Assembly: GCA_903867225.1 (NCBI GenBank) | Contig: CAIPQN010000014.1 | Location: 1 to 48,898, forward strand | DNA length: 48,898 nt | Origin: an uncultured Pseudomonadota bacterium | GTDB lineage: Bacteria; Pseudomonadota; Gammaproteobacteria; Methylococcales; Methylomonadaceae | Reading direction: 5' to 3' | Part shown: positions 1 through 7,928 of the stretch, one piece after another | How positions within the stretch are numbered: position 1 is the first letter of the stretch | Layout: every line of letters starts with the position of its first letter | The notes under the pieces: generated by a model | The model's database searches: none | What the model saw: only the letters and a program-made list of their open reading frames with translations | What the model was told of the DNA's origin: nothing | Program-made: the position numbers and the translations under genes

Positions 1-138
1 TTTTTAATTGACCCCCTATTGAAGTGTGGTTTATGACTTCAATCCATTGTCGTTATTGATTTCTACGATATTCTATTTTTCGTTAAATGGATTAGCTTAT
101 TCCGTTGCTAAGGGGTCAAATTTAAAGCGTTGGTAACA
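1..138 (+). repeat. Left copy of a 138-bp repeat, inverted at the other window end
   Basis: These 138 bases are the exact reverse complement of 48761-48898; identity stops at base 139. Inside the unit, TTGACCCC at 8-15 faces GGGGTCAA at 112-119, so the repeat carries its own imperfect terminal inverted repeats, as in a small MITE-like or REP-like element. No transposase or other credible ORF lies in it. Two copies at the two extreme ends suggest that the assembly stopped in a multicopy sequence. The outer limits of the element cannot be seen. Confidence 0.97.
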
Positions 139-206
139 ACCAATCAATTGCCATTGCATTAGATGACCGCTGGAAAGCGTGGATGGATAACAAACAACAC
201 GCATAA
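126..206 (+). pseudogene. 3' remnant of a gene cut by the left repeat
   Basis: An open frame runs out of the repeat after a stop at 123-125 and ends with TAA at 204-206. The last 20 codons, all outside the repeat, give a plausible protein tail (SIAIALDDRWKAWMDNKQHA). There is no start codon with a ribosome site. The tail looks like the C-terminus of a gene of the phage-like module, truncated where the repeat begins. I do not recognise the family. A chance open frame cannot be excluded. Confidence 0.25.
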
Positions 207-211
207 AAAAA

Positions 212-243
212 GCCGCTTTCGATACGGACATATCGGAGGCGGC
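212..243 (+). other. Hairpin upstream of the first phage-like gene
   Basis: GCCGC (212-216) pairs with GCGGC (239-243), and TTCGATA (218-224) pairs with TATCGGA (231-237) around a 6-nt loop. A run of seven A precedes it, so on the minus strand it would also look like an intrinsic terminator. On plus it stands 33 nt before the ATG at 277, followed by a CACTCACTAGGAC ribosome-site segment. This resembles the hairpin leaders at 626-660 and 1022-1060. Confidence 0.55.
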
Positions 244-276
244 GTATTTCACTCACTAGGACAAGAGAGTTGCAAC

Positions 277-408
277 ATGATAACAGAAAATCAGCCCTGC
301 GACAGCTACGAACTAACTGAACAGGAAGCCGCTTTAATCGCGGAATGGGAAGCACAACAAGACGCACTCAACGTGCCGTCAGCGTGGGAATACTCACAAT
401 TTTTTTAG
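277..408 (+). CDS. Small acidic hypothetical protein, phage-like module
   Basis: This is a 43-residue acidic protein (LTEQEAALIAEWEAQQDAL in the middle) with no recognisable domain. The ATG at 277 is preceded by AGGACAAGAGAG, an acceptable ribosome site. Short proteins of this kind, rich in Glu and Ala with a helical centre, are common among phage early genes; that is inference from size and context. The next gene begins 12 nt after its stop. Coding status is supported by position, the leader hairpin and plausible composition, not by homology. Confidence 0.5.
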   Translation: MITENQPCDSYELTEQEAALIAEWEAQQDALNVPSAWEYSQFF

Positions 409-419
409 AGGTTAAAAAC

Positions 420-617
420 ATGACGACTTACAAACTTTATTTCAAAGAAACAATCAGCTTTCCTTTTGGCAATTCAAGATTCACAGACGGTTACACAATC
501 GTCACAGTGCAAAAACTCACCGCAACAGTGAAAAAAGCTGCATTGAAATTTAACAGCTTTATTGATGTTTGGAGCGTTACCGACACAACAGAATCACTCA
601 TTTTCAGAGCGAAATAA
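420..617 (+). CDS. Hypothetical 65-residue protein, phage-like module
   Basis: The ATG at 420 follows TTAGAGGTTAAAAAC, a good Shine-Dalgarno (GAGG) at correct spacing. This favours it over the in-frame start at 345, which would overlap the upstream gene by 64 nt. The product is a small soluble protein with alternating polar and hydrophobic residues and an aromatic-rich first third (YKLYFKETISFPFG). No family is recognised. It lies in tandem with the other small genes of this module and probably shares their transcript. Confidence 0.5.
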   Translation: MTTYKLYFKETISFPFGNSRFTDGYTIVTVQKLTATVKKAALKFNSFIDVWSVTDTTESLIFRAK

Positions 618-625
618 TCAATCAC

Positions 626-660
626 GGCGCAAGGACGCGCCACCCACTGGAGAAAACAAC
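626..660 (+). promoter_or_regulatory. Hairpin plus ribosome-site leader, copy 2
   Basis: GGCGC (626-630) pairs with GCGCC (637-641) around the loop AAGGAC. It is followed by CACCCACTGGAGAAAACAAC and then the ATG at 661. The same layout and much of the same sequence occurs at 1022-1060. The TGGAG element is the ribosome site, and the hairpin sits about 20 nt upstream of the start. Confidence 0.6.
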
Positions 661-1014
661 ATGACTGACATCACAGACCAAATTGCAGAACTCAACGCCT
701 TGCTTGCAAAGGTTCAACAGCAAGCGGGAACACCAGCAACACAACAAAGCGCGTGGTCACAACCCGCGCCACAATCCACCGCATTAAACATTCAAGGCGT
801 GGGCGTACCCGTCAGCATTCAAACACCCGCAGGCAAAGTTAGATGCACGTTTTGGCTCGGTGCTGAACACGCTGCAACACCAACAGCGTTAATGTCAGCT
901 CTTGAAACGATGGTGAATTTAGGTTTGCCTGTCGATGCCTGGCAACAAAAAGAAAGTGGCAACAACTGGGGCGGCAACAATTCAAACAACAACGGCTACA
1001 AAAAACGCTGGTAA
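661..1014 (+). CDS. Hypothetical protein with Asn/Gly-rich tail, phage-like module
   Basis: This is a 117-residue protein starting at ATG 661, directly behind the hairpin leader with a TGGAGA ribosome site. Residues 1-20 are helical (ITDQIAELNALLAKVQQQ), a Gln/Ala/Pro-rich linker follows, then a compact region at about 45-100, and a low-complexity tail of Asn, Gly and Trp that ends in basic residues (GYKKRW). A flexible, positively ended tail suggests nucleic-acid contact, but this is inference only. I do not recognise a named family. The next gene starts 46 nt downstream. Confidence 0.6.
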   Translation: MTDITDQIAELNALLAKVQQQAGTPATQQSAWSQPAPQSTALNIQGVGVPVSIQTPAGKVRCTFWLGAEHAATPTALMSALETMVNLGLPVDAWQQKESGNNWGGNNSNNNGYKKRW

Positions 1015-1021
1015 TTCAATC

Positions 1022-1060
1022 GGTGCAAGGACCGCGCCAACACTCACGAGGACAAACACC
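1022..1060 (+). promoter_or_regulatory. Hairpin plus ribosome-site leader, copy 3
   Basis: GGTGC (1022-1026) pairs with GCGCC (1034-1038), with one G-U pair, around the loop AAGGACC. It is followed by ACACTCACGAGGACAAACACC and the ATG at 1061. Loop, right arm and downstream CACTCACGAGG-type ribosome site match the leader at 626-660. Confidence 0.6.
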
Positions 1061-1387
1061 ATGCCAATCAAACCCGAAAATAAACATCGTTATCCACGCC
1101 GCAAAATGTGGCTTTCAATTCGTGCCGACATTTTGAAACGGGCAAACGACCGTTGCGAATTTTGCAATGTTGAAAATTACACGATCCGAAACGGTAGCCG
1201 CATCGTTTTATCGGTGGCACACCTTGATCAGATGCCAGAAAACAATTGCCACGACAACCTGAAAGCGTTGTGCCAAAAGTGCCATATCAATCACGACCGA
1301 CCATTTCAAAAATTGCACCGACGCATCACGTTTTTTATTCGCGCCCGTTCTTTTAACCACGACCTTTTTGGATTCACTCATGTTTAA
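1061..1387 (+). CDS. HNH endonuclease
   Basis: This 108-residue protein has a compact HNH nuclease fold. CEFC at 32-35 and CQKC at 71-74 form the two zinc knuckles. The segment SVAHLDQ (His54) gives the first catalytic His, DNLKALC the central Asn, and CHINHD the last His. The N-terminus is basic (PRRKMWLSIRADILKR). The start at 1061 is chosen because the repeated leader with GAGGA ends there. HNH proteins of this size occur in phages and islands as terminase-associated or homing-type nucleases; the substrate here cannot be inferred. The gene overlaps the next one by 8 nt. Confidence 0.85.
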   Translation: MPIKPENKHRYPRRKMWLSIRADILKRANDRCEFCNVENYTIRNGSRIVLSVAHLDQMPENNCHDNLKALCQKCHINHDRPFQKLHRRITFFIRARSFNHDLFGFTHV

Positions 1388-2126
1388 TCAAGCCAAAGTC
1401 TTTCAACTTTTAACGCCTGCAAAATTCGTCGCACTCGATATTGAAACAGGCAACGCGCCTGCTGATGCTGTCGAAAATGCAATTGACCACTGGAAAGCAC
1501 CCAAAAACTGGAAACCTGAAACCGTTGAAGCCAAACGCGAGGAAATGGCAACCAAGAAACGCGACAAAGCCGCGCTTTTAGATGCAAGTCCGATTTTGTG
1601 CATTGCTTGCAGAACTGACAACAACAGCACCATTTTTCACTCGATGGGCGACACAGATTTAAAAATTAACTGGACAGTTAGCGATCACGGAACAGAAAAA
1701 GAAATGTTGTCAGCGTTCAGACAATGGGCGGATTCGATTATCACGCCTGCAACCGTCATCGCTGGTCACAATTTAACGGCATTCGATTTGCCGAAGATTC
1801 GCAACGCATTTATCCGCCACCGCTTGAAATTACCGATGTTTTTGTTGCCACAATTACGCGGCGAAATTGGCAATGACATCATCGACACCATGAAATTAGC
1901 GAAGGCTTACACAATGGAACACCGCGACACGTTGATGATTTCACTCGACACGTTAGCGGACATTCTCAACATCGAACGACCCAAACAAGCGATGAGCGGG
2001 GCAGAAGTGCCAGCCGCATTTGAACGCGGTGAATTTGCGCCAATTTTGATTTATTGCTGCATTGATACCGAAACCACCGCACAAGCCGCACAGTTGATGC
2101 TCGGCATTGCGAATAACTTAATTTAA
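1380..2126 (+). CDS. DEDDy-family 3'-5' exonuclease, phage-like
   Basis: This 248-residue protein carries the three exonuclease motifs of the DnaQ/RNase T superfamily. Motif I is LDIETG (Asp20, Glu22), motif II is AGHNLTAFDLP (Asp136), and motif III is YCCID (Tyr225 and Asp229, Y-x3-D spacing). It would remove nucleotides from 3' ends using two metal ions. No polymerase domain is fused. The start overlaps the HNH gene by 8 nt, suggesting translational coupling, and the local ribosome site is weak. Free-standing exonucleases of this type are frequent in phage replication or recombination modules. A host protein is less likely given the neighbours. Confidence 0.8.
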   Translation: MFNQAKVFQLLTPAKFVALDIETGNAPADAVENAIDHWKAPKNWKPETVEAKREEMATKKRDKAALLDASPILCIACRTDNNSTIFHSMGDTDLKINWTVSDHGTEKEMLSAFRQWADSIITPATVIAGHNLTAFDLPKIRNAFIRHRLKLPMFLLPQLRGEIGNDIIDTMKLAKAYTMEHRDTLMISLDTLADILNIERPKQAMSGAEVPAAFERGEFAPILIYCCIDTETTAQAAQLMLGIANNLI

Positions 2127-2145
2127 AAACCAAACTGGAGGATTT

Positions 2146-2325
2146 ATGAAACGGGATTATATTTGTGTGAGCGAAGTTGTAATGAAGTTGGGCATCTCAA
2201 ATGCGACATTTTGGCGTATGAGAAAACGCGGGGATTTTCCTTGCCCAGCTATTCAACAGCCTAAACGTTGGAAGGAATCCGATATTGATGATTTTTTTAG
2301 ACGAGGTGATGAAAAAGCAAAGTGA
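2146..2325 (+). CDS. AlpA-like small helix-turn-helix regulator
   Basis: This 59-residue protein (MKRDYICVSEVVMKLGISNA at the start) follows the AlpA/MerR-like excisionase pattern: a beta strand, then a helix-turn-helix (VSEVVMKLGISNATFWRMRK), then a short wing (DFPCPAIQQ), then KRWKESDIDDFF. AlpA-type proteins regulate excision or gene expression of prophages and islands. The ribosome site CTGGAGGATTT is strong and the ATG at 2146 is the only reasonable start. It is the last gene of the module before the tRNA operon, a common position for such genes next to an attachment site. No integrase is in the window. Confidence 0.85.
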   Translation: MKRDYICVSEVVMKLGISNATFWRMRKRGDFPCPAIQQPKRWKESDIDDFFRRGDEKAK

Positions 2326-2344
2326 CCATAAAAGTGACCACGAG

Positions 2345-2380
2345 CAAAAAAGCCCTGCTAACGTTAAACGTCGCAGGGCT
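2345..2380 (-). terminator. Intrinsic terminator of the tRNA operon
   Basis: AGCCCTGC (2351-2358) pairs with GCAGGGCT (2373-2380) with a 14-nt loop. Six A at 2345-2350 give a U run on the minus strand. It lies 9 nt beyond the tRNA-Thr 3' end. Confidence 0.85.
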
Positions 2381-2389
2381 TGATTTTAC

Positions 2390-2465
<76 letters not shown>

Positions 2466-2468
2466 AAA

Positions 2469-2542
2469 TGGAGGCTGCGAGCGGAGTCGAACCGCTCTAG
2501 ATGGCTTTGCAGGCCACTGCATAACCGATTTGCTACGCAGCC
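2469..2542 (-). tRNA. tRNA-Cys (anticodon GCA)
   Basis: The acceptor GGCTGCG pairs with CGCAGCC. The D arm is the short type typical of tRNA-Cys (AGCAAATCGGTTATGC). The anticodon loop CTGCAAA gives GCA, the T arm GGTTCGACTCC is canonical, and CCA is encoded. It sits 3 nt before tRNA-Thr. Confidence 0.96.
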
Positions 2543-2564
2543 GAAGAAAATAGATTAAGATAAA

Positions 2565-2595
2565 CGAAAAAGCCGCGAAGTTCGCGGCTTTTTCG
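2565..2595 (-). terminator. Strong hairpin with U run between tRNA-Gly and tRNA-Cys
   Basis: A perfect 15-nt inverted repeat (CGAAAAAGCCGCGAA and its complement) has a 1-nt centre, so the physical loop opens a few pairs. Read on the minus strand it ends GGCTTTTTCG, a terminator-like GC stem with a U tract, only 5 nt after tRNA-Gly. No separate promoter is evident in the 22 nt left before tRNA-Cys, so partial read-through is implied. Confidence 0.75.
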
Positions 2596-2600
2596 TAATT

Positions 2601-2675
2601 TGGAGCGGGAAACGAGATTCGAACTCGCGACCCCAACCTTGGCAAGGTTGTGCTCTACCACTGAGCTATTCCCGC
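2601..2675 (-). tRNA. tRNA-Gly (anticodon GCC)
   Basis: The acceptor GCGGGAA pairs with TTCCCGC. The D arm is AGCTCAGTGGTAGAGC, the anticodon loop TTGCCAA gives GCC, the T arm contains GTTCGAATC, and CCA is encoded. It is the promoter-proximal gene of the operon. Confidence 0.97.
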
Positions 2676-2701
2676 GTTTCAATGCTTGAAACGATTCGGA
2701 T

Positions 2702-2730
2702 ATATTAAAAAAAAATAGTTAATTCGTCAA
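2702..2730 (-). promoter_or_regulatory. Sigma-70 promoter of the tRNA operon
   Basis: On the minus strand, TTGACG (2725-2730) and TAATAT (2702-2707) are separated by 17 nt containing a T9 run. It ends 26 nt before tRNA-Gly. Both boxes differ from consensus at one or two positions. Confidence 0.75.
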
Positions 2731-2746
2731 CCTTTTTCATTAAATT

Positions 2747-3268
2747 TTATAGATTAACAGCTAAAACCCAACCAATTGTCCCATTACAAACATCTTCATC
2801 AATTTGAACTTTTGCAAAAACATCTTTTTTACCAAAAGCATCTTGCTTATCCAAAACAGTAACATGCGTACCTTCAGGGAATTTACGACATTCTTCTGTT
2901 TTATTTTCATCGTCATCAAATGCTGCAATAGCACCTGGTGTTGCAACCAATCGAATAATCGTTTGCTCGCCATCTTCTGCCGACGCATTCGGACTTTGTA
3001 ATGTATATTTCTGTCCCGCCGCTAAACTTTTTGGCGCAGAGCTTGGTAATACTTTTTCGTTACCACTCAACATTGCCAACATCAAAACAATCCCTGCAAC
3101 ACCCGTCACAAGCCCATAAAACATTTTTGGATTATTTTCTTTCATGTCCGTCACAGAAGCCATTGCATCTGCCATTGGATTTGCTTTGGGTTCTGCTGCA
3201 ACAGTTTCAATTTTTGCAGCTTCGGGTGCAGGCGTTTCAACTGCTTCATTTAAATGTTCTTCACTCAT
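2747..3268 (-). CDS. Single-pass membrane protein with C-terminal periplasmic domain, unknown
   Basis: This is a 173-residue protein. Residues 1-45 are acidic and Ala/Pro/Glu-rich. One membrane segment follows at about 50-67 (MFYGLVTGVAGIVLMLAMLS), then a C-terminal domain of about 100 residues. The C-terminal pattern (EGTHVTVLDKQDAFGKKDVFAKVQ then GTIGWVL, here abridged) resembles a small SH3-like beta barrel, with two cysteines that could form a disulfide. The ribosome site GAGGA precedes the ATG. The gene is separated from the upstream ABC-2 permease by 75 nt and may share its transcript. No family is recognised. Confidence 0.75.
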   Translation of the reverse strand: MSEEHLNEAVETPAPEAAKIETVAAEPKANPMADAMASVTDMKENNPKMFYGLVTGVAGIVLMLAMLSGNEKVLPSSAPKSLAAGQKYTLQSPNASAEDGEQTIIRLVATPGAIAAFDDDENKTEECRKFPEGTHVTVLDKQDAFGKKDVFAKVQIDEDVCNGTIGWVLAVNL

Positions 3269-3343
3269 CGAATCCTCACTTTTTATTTTTGATTGTTATT
3301 ATTTTTCAAGCCGCCCATTTGAGCGTGTCGCATTTTACCTGCA

Positions 3344-4135
3344 TTAACCCTTGCGCGTCATCATTCCTTTTGATGGATTATAGCCAACAATCGCCGCCGC
3401 CATAAATATCACAAATGCACCCGCCGTATAAGCTAATGCAAACGAATTAAATTGCCCATATAACGCGAAACGTATTAGTTCGACCGCTTGTGAAAATGGA
3501 TTATATTCCGCTAAAAGATATAAAAACTCGCTCGACTCTCTCATTTTCCATAATGGGTATAACGCCGTTGACATAAAAAATAAGGGAAAGATGACGAAAT
3601 TCATGACACCTGCAAAATTTTCGAGTTGTTTGATAAAGGACGACAGCAATAATCCTAATGCACCAAGCATCAAACCCGACAAAATAAGGGGAAAAATAAT
3701 CCATAAATAACCTTCCAACGGCGCACGAATATCATACCCCCACGCAATCGCCAGAAAAATATATGCTTGCAAAATCGAAACGCCTGTTCCAGCTAGTAAT
3801 TTACTCAACAGTAAAAACCAACGCGGCAACGGACTTACCAACAGAATCCGCATGCTGCCCATTTCGCGGTCATACACCATCGACAACGAACTTTGCATTC
3901 CGTTAAAAAGCTGAATCATGCCAATTAACCCTGGTGTTATATATACTTCGTACAGAATATAAGTTTCATACGGTGGTGTAATTGCTAATCCCAAAGCGGC
4001 ACGAAATCCCGCTGCAAACACAAACAACCAAACCAATGGACGCACCAACGCCGAAATAAAGCGTTCGCGTTGCGTAACAAAACGGCTCAATTCCCGCCCA
4101 ACAATTCCCATCATCGCTCGCCAATAATGAATCAT
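3344..4135 (-). CDS. ABC-2 type transporter permease (NodJ/DrrB-like)
   Basis: This 263-residue integral membrane protein has about six hydrophobic segments and the ABC-2 layout: a cytosolic N-terminal amphipathic stretch (VGRELSRFVTQRERF), then LVRPLVWLFVFAAGFR, and the conserved segment MVYDREMGSMRILLVSP before the third helix. It would form the membrane pore of an exporter and needs an ATPase partner, which is not adjacent and not in this window. I prefer the ATG at 4135, with GGGTGG upstream; a TTG at 4183 would add 16 residues. Similar permeases occur near PQQ-dependent dehydrogenase genes in methylotrophs, but nothing here confirms that role. Confidence 0.85.
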   Translation of the reverse strand: MIHYWRAMMGIVGRELSRFVTQRERFISALVRPLVWLFVFAAGFRAALGLAITPPYETYILYEVYITPGLIGMIQLFNGMQSSLSMVYDREMGSMRILLVSPLPRWFLLLSKLLAGTGVSILQAYIFLAIAWGYDIRAPLEGYLWIIFPLILSGLMLGALGLLLSSFIKQLENFAGVMNFVIFPLFFMSTALYPLWKMRESSEFLYLLAEYNPFSQAVELIRFALYGQFNSFALAYTAGAFVIFMAAAIVGYNPSKGMMTRKG

Positions 4136-4262
4136 TACAAACCACCCATAAGTTAGATCAATAATTTCTGCAAACCAAACCAAACCAATGCAAGTTCGTT
4201 AATTACAAGTGAAATAAATAATTCAAATTTTTAAATTGAATTGGATAAATGATTCCATTGAA

Positions 4263-6836
4263 CTATTTTGAAAATAACAATTCACCATTTCCAACAGCCA
4301 CTTTTATTACATCACCAGCGATAAAATGACCACTCAAAATCAGTTGTGCAAGCGGATTTTCTAACTGTTGTTGAATGGCGCGTTTCATCGGTCTTGCGCC
4401 ATAAACAGGGTCAAATCCTGCTTCGCCTAACAAATCTAGCGCGGCATCTGAAATTTCAAAACCAATTTCACGTTCTTGCAAACGTGAACGTAAATAATCA
4501 ATTTGAATCGTTGAAATGGCGCGAATTTGTTCACGTCCAAGCGAATGAAACACCACCGCTTCATCGATTCGATTGATAAATTCAGGGCGGAATTTTGTCG
4601 AAACAATATCCATCACCGCATTTTTCATCACGCTATACAACGCCTCGCCCGATAACGCTTGAATCGTGTCCGAGCCGATGTTGGAAGTCATCACGATAAT
4701 CGTATTTTTAAAATCGACCGTGCGACCTTGACCATCGGTCAAACGCCCGTCATCCAAAACCTGTAACAAAATGTTGAACACATCAGGATGCGCTTTTTCG
4801 ATTTCGTCGAGCAAAATCACTGAATACGGTTTGCGGCGCACGAGTTCGGTTAAATAACCGCCTTCTTCATAACCGACATAACCAGGAGGCGCACCGATTA
4901 AACGCGCCACCGAATGTTTCTCCATAAATTCAGACATATCGATTCGCACCATTGCATCGGGCGTATCGAACAGAAATTCAGCTAAGGCTTTGCACAATTC
5001 GGTTTTACCTACACCCGTTGGTCCTAAAAAGAGGAATGAACCGTTTGGACGATTCGGGTCAGACAACCCCGCGCGTGAACGGCGAATTGCATTACTCACG
5101 GCTTCCAATGCTTCATCTTGTCCGATAACGCGTTGTTTCAAATGGGTTTCCATTTGCAATAATTTTTCTTTTTCGCCTTCGAGCATTTTTGAAACAGGAA
5201 TCCCTGTCCATTTCGACACGACTTCGGCAATTTCGTCTTCCGTAACTTTGTTTCGCAACAAGGTCATTTTCGACATATCAACCGTTGCTGAGGCAGCAAT
5301 TTGTTTTTCGAGTTCAGGAATAACGCCATATTGCAATTCTGACATTCGCGCTAAATCGTTGCTACGTCGTGCTGCTTCAACTTCGGCTCTCGCTTGTTCG
5401 AGTTTTTCTTTAATTGCAGCAGAACCTTGTAAAGCGGATTTTTCAGCTTTCCAAATTTCTTCTAAATCCGAATACTCTTTTTCGAGTTCGCCAATTTCTT
5501 GTTCCAAAATTTGCAGACGTTTTTTTGATGCTGCATCTTTTTCTTTTTTGAGCGCGACTTGTTCGATTTTTAGTTGAATCAAACGGCGGTGCAATTTGTC
5601 CATGACTTCGGGTTTTGAATCAATTTCCATCCGAATTCGACTGCCTGCTTCGTCGATTAAATCAATCGCTTTGTCTGGCAATTGACGGTCTGCAATGTAG
5701 CGATAAGAAAGCGTTGCCGCCGCGACAATCGCGGGGTCGGTAATATCGACACCATGATGGACTTCGTATTTTTCTTTCAAACCGCGCAAAATCGCAATCG
5801 TGTCTTCAACGCTGGGTTCATCGACGAGAACTTTTTGGAATCGTCGCTCTAATGCCGCATCTTTTTCAATATATTTGCGGTATTCGTCCAACGTCGTCGC
5901 GCCAACGCAATGCAATTCACCTCGCGCTAACGCAGGTTTGAGCATATTCCCTGCATCCATCGCGCCTTCGGCTTTACCCGCGCCAACCATCGTGTGTAAT
6001 TCGTCGATGAACAAAATCACTTGCCCTTCTTGTTTGGCTAAATCGTTTAAAACCGCTTTCAAACGTTCTTCAAATTCGCCGCGAAACTTTGCCCCCGCAA
6101 TTAACGCAGCCATATCAAGCGACAACACTTTTTTATGTTTCATGCCTTCTGGCACTTCGCCGTTGATGATGCGTTGCGCTAAACCTTCGACAATCGCCGA
6201 TTTACCGACACCAGGTTGACCAATTAACACAGGATTATTTTTAGTGCGGCGTTGCAAGACTTGAATTGTGCGACGAATTTCGTCATCACGCCCAATCACT
6301 GGGTCAAGTTTCCCTTGTTCGGCGCGTTCTGTTAAATCAATCGTGTATTTTTTCAAGGCTTGGCGTTGATCTTCGGCATTGGCATCTTGCACCGTTTCGC
6401 CGCCGCGCAATTTTTCAATCGCAGATTCGAGCAAGGCTTTTGAAATGCCGTGTTTTTTGAAAATTTCGGTCAACGCGCATTTTTCTTCGGCAACCGCGAG
6501 TAAAAATAATTCGCTGGAAATGAAATTATCGCCGCGTTTTTGCGCGAGTTTGTCAGTGATATTTAATAAGCGGTCTAGCTCGTTTGATAAGCGGACATCG
6601 CCACCTGTGCCGCTGACGCTTGCCAATCGGTTGATTGCTGCTAATGTATCAGCGCGTAAGGTTGGAACGTTGATGTTACTTTGTGCAAGCAATGGCTTGA
6701 TGCTGCCGCCTTCTTGGTCAAGCAACGCCAGTAATAAATGCGCGGCTTCGATAAATTGGTGGTCTTTGCCTAACGCCAAACTTTGCGCGTCAGCAATGGC
6801 TTCGTGAAATTTACTGGTTAATTTGTCCATTCTCAT
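4263..6836 (-). CDS. clpB: ClpB disaggregase
   Basis: This 857-residue AAA+ chaperone resolubilises aggregated proteins together with DnaK/DnaJ. The length equals that of E. coli ClpB. Order: Clp N-terminal repeat domain (1-150); AAA-1 with Walker A GQPGVGKS and Walker [10 protein letters not shown]; a long charged middle coiled coil (about 410-520, [20 protein letters not shown]); AAA-2 with GPTGVGKT and [11 protein letters not shown]-terminal D2-small domain ([12 protein letters not shown]). The start [10 protein letters not shown] matches the family N-terminus. I saw no convincing sigma-32 promoter in the 82-nt gap upstream; heat control may come from elsewhere. Confidence 0.98.
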   Translation of the reverse strand: MRMDKLTSKFHEAIADAQSLALGKDHQFIEAAHLLLALLDQEGGSIKPLLAQSNINVPTLRADTLAAINRLASVSGTGGDVRLSNELDRLLNITDKLAQKRGDNFISSELFLLAVAEEKCALTEIFKKHGISKALLESAIEKLRGGETVQDANAEDQRQALKKYTIDLTERAEQGKLDPVIGRDDEIRRTIQVLQRRTKNNPVLIGQPGVGKSAIVEGLAQRIINGEVPEGMKHKKVLSLDMAALIAGAKFRGEFEERLKAVLNDLAKQEGQVILFIDELHTMVGAGKAEGAMDAGNMLKPALARGELHCVGATTLDEYRKYIEKDAALERRFQKVLVDEPSVEDTIAILRGLKEKYEVHHGVDITDPAIVAAATLSYRYIADRQLPDKAIDLIDEAGSRIRMEIDSKPEVMDKLHRRLIQLKIEQVALKKEKDAASKKRLQILEQEIGELEKEYSDLEEIWKAEKSALQGSAAIKEKLEQARAEVEAARRSNDLARMSELQYGVIPELEKQIAASATVDMSKMTLLRNKVTEDEIAEVVSKWTGIPVSKMLEGEKEKLLQMETHLKQRVIGQDEALEAVSNAIRRSRAGLSDPNRPNGSFLFLGPTGVGKTELCKALAEFLFDTPDAMVRIDMSEFMEKHSVARLIGAPPGYVGYEEGGYLTELVRRKPYSVILLDEIEKAHPDVFNILLQVLDDGRLTDGQGRTVDFKNTIIVMTSNIGSDTIQALSGEALYSVMKNAVMDIVSTKFRPEFINRIDEAVVFHSLGREQIRAISTIQIDYLRSRLQEREIGFEISDAALDLLGEAGFDPVYGARPMKRAIQQQLENPLAQLILSGHFIAGDVIKVAVGNGELLFSK

Positions 6837-6868
6837 TGTGTTGCCCTTTATAAAATAATTTGAAAAGT

Positions 6869-6904
6869 CGTTGGTGTATAAATAACCTTATTTATGCACC
6901 AACG
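6869..6904 (-). terminator. Hairpin terminator between the ZIP gene and clpB
   Basis: A 17-nt imperfect inverted repeat (6869-6885 against 6888-6904, one mismatch) has a 2-nt centre. On the minus strand it follows the ZIP stop by 14 nt and is trailed by ACTTTTC, a modest U tract. It is rather AT-rich, so some read-through into clpB is likely. Confidence 0.6.
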
Positions 6905-6918
6905 CCTTTTAATTTTGT

Positions 6919-7869
6919 TTAGCCAAACAAATTATCCAAAATCATCATCACAACAAATCCGCCCATTAAAGCAAATGTCGCATAACGTGAACGACCATTC
7001 GAGTGTGTTTCTGGAATAATTTCTTCACTAATCACAAACAACATCGCCCCCGCTGCAAACCCCATTGCAATGGGTAATAGTGGTTGAAATGCAGTCACCA
7101 TCGTAATACCAAGCAAACCGCCCACTGGTTCAACTAATCCTGTTAACGTAGCAATACCAACAGCTCGCCATTTGTTATAACCCAAACCAACGAGTGGTAA
7201 TGCAACCGCCAAACCTTCTGGCATATTTTGCAACGCAATTGCCACAGTCAACGCCAGTCCATTTTGAATTTCGCCCGAACCAAAACTTACACCAACCGCC
7301 ATGCCTTCTGGAAAATTATGAATCGTAATAGCGATAATAAATAACCAGATTTTTTTCAATGAGTTGAGTTGTTTATCAGATAGCGTATCGAAATGAATAT
7401 GTGGTAATTGTTTATCTGCAAAATGCAGAAAAAATGCACCCACTATCATTCCCGCTGAAACAATATAAATGCCCTTCCCCGTCCACATTACATTGCCATA
7501 TTCCAACCCTGGAACAAGCAACGAAAATGTAGTGGCAGCCAACATCACACCTGCGGCACCACCCAGTAACGTGTTAAATAAATCATTAGAAATCTTTTTG
7601 AACCAAAGCACAGGTAATGCGCCAATCCCCGTCGCTAATCCAGCAAAAATACTCGCTAGAAAACCAATCACAACAACCGAACCAAATACCAAATATAACG
7701 TGCCAAATACTAAGAATTGACTCGCTAAAAACAACCCCACCCATATTGGATAACGTTGTAACGTAGGTAAAGCCTGTACTTGTTGATATTTTGAACAGTT
7801 TTGAATGTTGACCAGAATCGTTTCAGAATGTGATTGCAGTTTTGTAAAAAGGGTTGTGGATGTAGACAT
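6919..7869 (-). CDS. ZIP family divalent metal transporter
   Basis: This 316-residue inner-membrane protein has about eight helices. The metal-binding helices show the ZIP signatures HNFPEGMAVG and QNMPEGLAVA (helices 4 and 5), and EEIIPE occurs near the C-terminus. ZIP proteins of the ZupT/GufA branch import zinc, iron, manganese or related ions. The extra N-terminal 45 residues before the first helix are polar. The ribosome site AGGAAAAATT supports the ATG at 7869. It lies downstream of the multicopper oxidase and DUF1348 genes on the same strand, 59 nt after the latter, so a metal-handling transcript is possible. Substrate cannot be read from sequence. Confidence 0.92.
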   Translation of the reverse strand: MSTSTTLFTKLQSHSETILVNIQNCSKYQQVQALPTLQRYPIWVGLFLASQFLVFGTLYLVFGSVVVIGFLASIFAGLATGIGALPVLWFKKISNDLFNTLLGGAAGVMLAATTFSLLVPGLEYGNVMWTGKGIYIVSAGMIVGAFFLHFADKQLPHIHFDTLSDKQLNSLKKIWLFIIAITIHNFPEGMAVGVSFGSGEIQNGLALTVAIALQNMPEGLAVALPLVGLGYNKWRAVGIATLTGLVEPVGGLLGITMVTAFQPLLPIAMGFAAGAMLFVISEEIIPETHSNGRSRYATFALMGGFVVMMILDNLFG

Positions 7870-7928
7870 AATTTTTCCTGTTTAAATTTGAATTTAACTA
7901 ATCTTTCTGCAAAACACCTCTCAAGGCA

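Noticed and set aside
4990-6219. Long plus-strand frames inside clpB (195 and 139 codons)
   Set aside because: They are antisense shadows of the conserved ClpB frame, Ser-rich in translation and without ribosome sites.
6837-6918. Heat-shock sigma-32 promoter before clpB
   Set aside because: Neither CTTGAA nor CCCCAT-like boxes with correct spacing are visible.
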